Of a stretch of DNA of 64,000 bases, positions 61,477 through 64,000 are shown piece after piece (positions within the stretch are counted from its first letter, which is position 1; each line of letters begins with the position of its first letter). Origin of the DNA: Thermohalobaculum sp039180675. Its GTDB lineage: Bacteria; Pseudomonadota; Alphaproteobacteria; Rhodobacterales; Rhodobacteraceae. Both the position numbers and the translations under genes were made by a program. A model generated the notes under the pieces. That model did not search any database, had not been told where the DNA came from, and worked only from the letters and a program-made list of their open reading frames with translations. Location of the stretch: positions 1-64,000 of the forward strand of contig JBCDDC010000015.1 of the NCBI GenBank assembly GCA_039180675.1. The letters run 5' to 3'.

Positions 61477-63312
61477 ATGCGAGTAAGGTGGAAATCGAGA
61501 AGGGGAATTTTGGCTTGTTCGACCGTATTGGTCACTGCGGCAGTCGCCGGTGGTGCTGGCGCAGCGGAATTTCAGGTCAATGACGATATCAGCATCACGA
61601 CCAACGTGTCGATCAGTGCGGGCGTCACGTTCCGGACAGAAGAGGCGAGCTCAGAGTCTCTGTTTTCCGGCAATGCTGCGACACTCGGCAAGGTTGGTGT
61701 GGCAGGCAGCGCCACGCAGGACGACGGCAACCTGAATTTCGACAGGGGTGATCTGGTCTCTAGCCCGTTCACGATCGTGGCGGACGCGGAGTTCAACTAT
61801 CGGGACGATATTGGCTTCTTCATTCGTGGCAAGGGTGTCTATGATCCTGCACTTGATCTCCGAGAAGTGGCGTTCGGTCATGCACCGAATGGTTTCACGC
61901 CCGGAACTCAGCTTGAAGACGAAGGTTTCAACACGCTGGCGCAGTTCGCGACGGCGGATGTGCTCGATGCATTTCTTTTCAGTGATGTTGTCGTTGAGGA
62001 TATTCCGATCGATATCCGTGCGGGTCGGCAGGTGGTGAGCTGGGGAGAGGGCACATTCATCCAGAACGGCATCAACTCTATCAACCCGATCGACGTCACA
62101 GCCTTCCGTAAGCCCGGCGTGCAGTTGAAAGAGGGCCTGCTTCCGCTCGGGATGATCTACGCAAACGCGGGCGTGACAGACAATCTGAGCCTCGAAGCCT
62201 TCTGGAACTTCGAGTGGCAACAAACGCAGCCAGATGGATGCGGTACTTTCTTCTCAACAGTGGATGTGATCGCCCAGGGGTGTGATATCCTTTCGTTGGC
62301 GTCTTTCGGAGCAGCGATCACTCCTGCACTCGACTCGGATCCAGAGGTGCTCGCTGCGAACTTTGTGCTGACGCGCGCCACTGACGTGGGGCCCGACGAC
62401 TTTGACTTTGACAACTTTGGTATCTCTCCAAGGCTCTATGTGCCCTCGATCGATACTGAGTTTGGCTTCTATCTCACCCGGCTGGACAGCCGTCTGCCAG
62501 CTCTGAGCTTTACGGCGGGTACCGCTGCAACGACGCCCGGACTCGGCCTCTTGTCTATCGGAGGCGGCGAGCCGGATGCCGCACGGTACAATGTGCAGTA
62601 TGAGAGAAACATTCACACGCTGGGACTGAGTGCGGCAACGACGTTGTTCGGCCTCGCGGTCGCGGGAGAGGTGAGTTATCGGCCGGATCAGCCTGTTCAG
62701 ATCAACACAAATGATCTCACGCTCGCTGCCGCTACCCTTGGTAACTCGGCGATTGCAGGCATTGAAAACCCGGCTGACGCGCTTTTCTTGGGCGCGCCGG
62801 GCGGCAGCCTAGTCGAGGGTTTCATTCTCACGGATCAGATCCGGGGACAGGGGACCGTTATCGCGTTCTTTGACCGCGTGTTAGGCGCAGACAGGATCAC
62901 GACCATTGGTGAGCTTGGTTTTGAATGGCTGCCGGATCTCGATGGTGACAATCCGCTGGGTCTAAACCTTGGTCGAGCGTCTATTTTTGGAAACCCTGAC
63001 TCGAGCGGAAACATTGCGGAAGGTCTGACCGACGCGTTCTCTCTCGGGTTCCGCAGCCGGGTTGAGGCCGCTTACACAAATGTGTTCGCCGGTGTGAATA
63101 TGACCCCGAGCTTTTCCTGGTCGCAGGATATAGTTGGGGACTCATCAGACAGCCAGTTCATCGAAGGGCGCACCGTGCTCGGCTTCGGCCTGACCTTCGA
63201 CTACCTGAACAGGTATTCTCTGGCTGTGAACTATACGAGGGAATTCGGAGGAACGTTCAACGGCTTCGATGATCGCGACTTTGCGGCAGCCGTTTTCAAC
63301 GTCCAGTTCTAA
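61477..63312 (+). CDS. DUF1302 family outer-membrane protein
   Basis: Function not established. ATG 61477 has GAGAGGGAACGGG just upstream; the longer frame to 61393 is unlikely. The 611-residue precursor has a basic signal peptide (MRVRWKSRRG, then a hydrophobic core, cleaved near GAGAAEF). The mature part has alternating polar/hydrophobic strands and the terminal aromatic residue (NVQF), as in a beta-barrel. The family motif GRQVVSWGEGTFIQNGINSINP, read across the barrel, matches DUF1302. DUF1302 and DUF1329 genes occur together in loci for hydrophobic-compound use. Confidence 0.88.
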   Translation: MRVRWKSRRGILACSTVLVTAAVAGGAGAAEFQVNDDISITTNVSISAGVTFRTEEASSESLFSGNAATLGKVGVAGSATQDDGNLNFDRGDLVSSPFTIVADAEFNYRDDIGFFIRGKGVYDPALDLREVAFGHAPNGFTPGTQLEDEGFNTLAQFATADVLDAFLFSDVVVEDIPIDIRAGRQVVSWGEGTFIQNGINSINPIDVTAFRKPGVQLKEGLLPLGMIYANAGVTDNLSLEAFWNFEWQQTQPDGCGTFFSTVDVIAQGCDILSLASFGAAITPALDSDPEVLAANFVLTRATDVGPDDFDFDNFGISPRLYVPSIDTEFGFYLTRLDSRLPALSFTAGTAATTPGLGLLSIGGGEPDAARYNVQYERNIHTLGLSAATTLFGLAVAGEVSYRPDQPVQINTNDLTLAAATLGNSAIAGIENPADALFLGAPGGSLVEGFILTDQIRGQGTVIAFFDRVLGADRITTIGELGFEWLPDLDGDNPLGLNLGRASIFGNPDSSGNIAEGLTDAFSLGFRSRVEAAYTNVFAGVNMTPSFSWSQDIVGDSSDSQFIEGRTVLGFGLTFDYLNRYSLAVNYTREFGGTFNGFDDRDFAAAVFNVQF

Positions 63313-63319
63313 GCTCAAA

Positions 63320-63337
63320 CGGCCGGTCTTTCGGCCG
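63320..63337 (+). promoter_or_regulatory. Hairpin between DUF1302 and DUF1329 genes
   Basis: CGGCCG-GTCTTT-CGGCCG forms a 6-bp GC-only stem in the 45-nt gap. No T-run follows, so it is more likely an mRNA-stability or partial-attenuation hairpin than a full terminator. Confidence 0.4.
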
Positions 63338-63357
63338 GCCAAGTTGGAGGAAACAGA

Positions 63358-64000
63358 ATGATGAAACGATTCGTGCAGACGGGCGTCTCGGTCATGGCAT
63401 TCGTTGCGAGCGCAAGCGTTGCCCTCGCGGATGCCACGCCCGAACAGATCGCCCGCCTAGGCGCTGACCTGACGATCACGGGTGCCGAGAAGGCTGGCAA
63501 CGCCGATGGCTCGATCCCTGCTTGGGCCGGGCTGAACGTCAACACCAGCAACGGGCGCCAACTGCTCAACCCGTTTGCTGGTGAGCAGCCGATCCTCAAG
63601 ATCGACCAGTCGAATGTCGATCAGCACGCCTCGCGCCTCTCGGCCGGTCAGATCGCGTTGATCAAGCGGTATCCCAACTACTTCATCAACGTCTATCCGA
63701 CCCACCGGATCTTCGACATTCCCAGCGAAGCGAAGCAGCACATCAAGAACGAGGTGGGCAGCATTGCGACCACGGGGGGCGGGCAGGGGCTGTCTGGCCT
63801 CAACCTCTCCTCGGTCGCTTTCCCGTTTCCGGAGAACGGCGTCGAGGCGCTTTGGAACCACTTGACCCGCTACCGCTCGGCCGCGTTTGCACGCACCTAT
63901 ATGCAGGCGCCGGTGCAGTCGAACGGCGCCTACACGCTGCAGCGGCTGAAGGACACGACGATCTTCCGCCCGACGCTGATGGGCAACCCGGATAACGAGA
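63358..64000 (+). CDS. DUF1329 family protein (partial, cut by window end)
   Basis: The start is ATG 63358 (a second ATG follows directly), with GGAGGA at 63346-63351. The frame is open to the window end, so 214 residues of the N-terminal part are present and the 3' end is missing. A signal peptide (MMKRFVQTGVSVMAFVASASVALA) precedes DATPEQIARLG and ITGAEKAGNADGSIPAWAG, the typical DUF1329 opening. The family is related to outer-membrane lipid/lipoprotein-sorting proteins and is normally paired with DUF1302, as here. Confidence 0.92.
   Translation, partial: MMKRFVQTGVSVMAFVASASVALADATPEQIARLGADLTITGAEKAGNADGSIPAWAGLNVNTSNGRQLLNPFAGEQPILKIDQSNVDQHASRLSAGQIALIKRYPNYFINVYPTHRIFDIPSEAKQHIKNEVGSIATTGGGQGLSGLNLSSVAFPFPENGVEALWNHLTRYRSAAFARTYMQAPVQSNGAYTLQRLKDTTIFRPTLMGNPDNE

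Noticed and set aside
1..64000. CRISPR array, prophage, transposase or toxin-antitoxin system
   Set aside because: No spaced direct repeats, phage structural genes, transposase motifs or paired small toxin/antitoxin frames were seen on either strand.

Overview
The window is high-GC DNA from an alphaproteobacterium, most likely a member of the Rhodobacterales. The evidence is the murD-ftsW-murG-murC ... murB-ddl-ftsQ-ftsA-ftsZ-lpxC-bamD-recN order, an FtsZ tail ending in DIPAFLRRQAN, a two-domain cold-shock protein, a class II DAHP synthase, a fused indolepyruvate ferredoxin oxidoreductase, and the SPOR lipoprotein/dacA/tmk/holB/tatD/MBL cluster. Coding density is high and many neighbouring genes are joined by 1-4 nt ATGA/TGATG overlaps. 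No rRNA, CRISPR array, prophage or recognisable transposase was seen.

Region by region. (1) 1-217 is a C-rich low-complexity edge, followed by a small secreted protein of unknown function coupled to murD. (2) 697-17072 is a division and cell-wall (dcw) block with envelope and repair genes. It is interrupted between murC and murB by a small membrane protein and an amino-acid-permease-like gene; mraY is not seen upstream of murD. (3) 17257-23765 is a tightly overlapping five-gene operon: HyuA and HyuB ATP-dependent ring hydrolases, a HisC-like aminotransferase, an Asp/Glu-racemase-superfamily protein and a D-2-hydroxyacid dehydrogenase. It looks like a self-contained catabolic route whose substrate I cannot name. 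(4) 23762-34815 is a mixed region: a lipoprotein, a cold-shock protein, DUF192, tRNA-Pro(UGG) followed by about 460 bp of gene-free DNA, a GlxA-type regulator with thioesterase, aroG class II, serB, msrP, LysR, a secreted unknown, HxlR and a hydrolase. (5) 34942-45179 holds indolepyruvate ferredoxin oxidoreductase, then a leftward operon of SPOR lipoprotein, D,D-carboxypeptidase, tmk, holB, tatD, MBL hydrolase and AEC transporter.

(6) 45281-49659 is a leftward operon of a dimethylglycine-dehydrogenase-like GcvT fusion, a TetR regulator and a DadA-like oxidase. A perfect inverted repeat in its upstream region is a candidate operator. (7) 49829-55335 has uspA, ubiG, proline iminopeptidase, a cytoplasmic BisC/TorA-type molybdoenzyme and a Tat-exported cyclase-family protein. 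(8) 55460-64000 looks like a catabolic locus for a hydrophobic or CoA-activated substrate: ferredoxin-reductase-type flavoprotein, two short-chain dehydrogenases, TetR, acyl-CoA dehydrogenase, MDR-type reductase, and a DUF1302/DUF1329 outer-envelope pair cut off by the window edge.

The best candidates for something undescribed are the hyu-type five-gene operon, the DUF1302/1329 catabolic locus, and the permease inserted in the dcw cluster. All function calls come from reading motifs by eye; no database search was possible.
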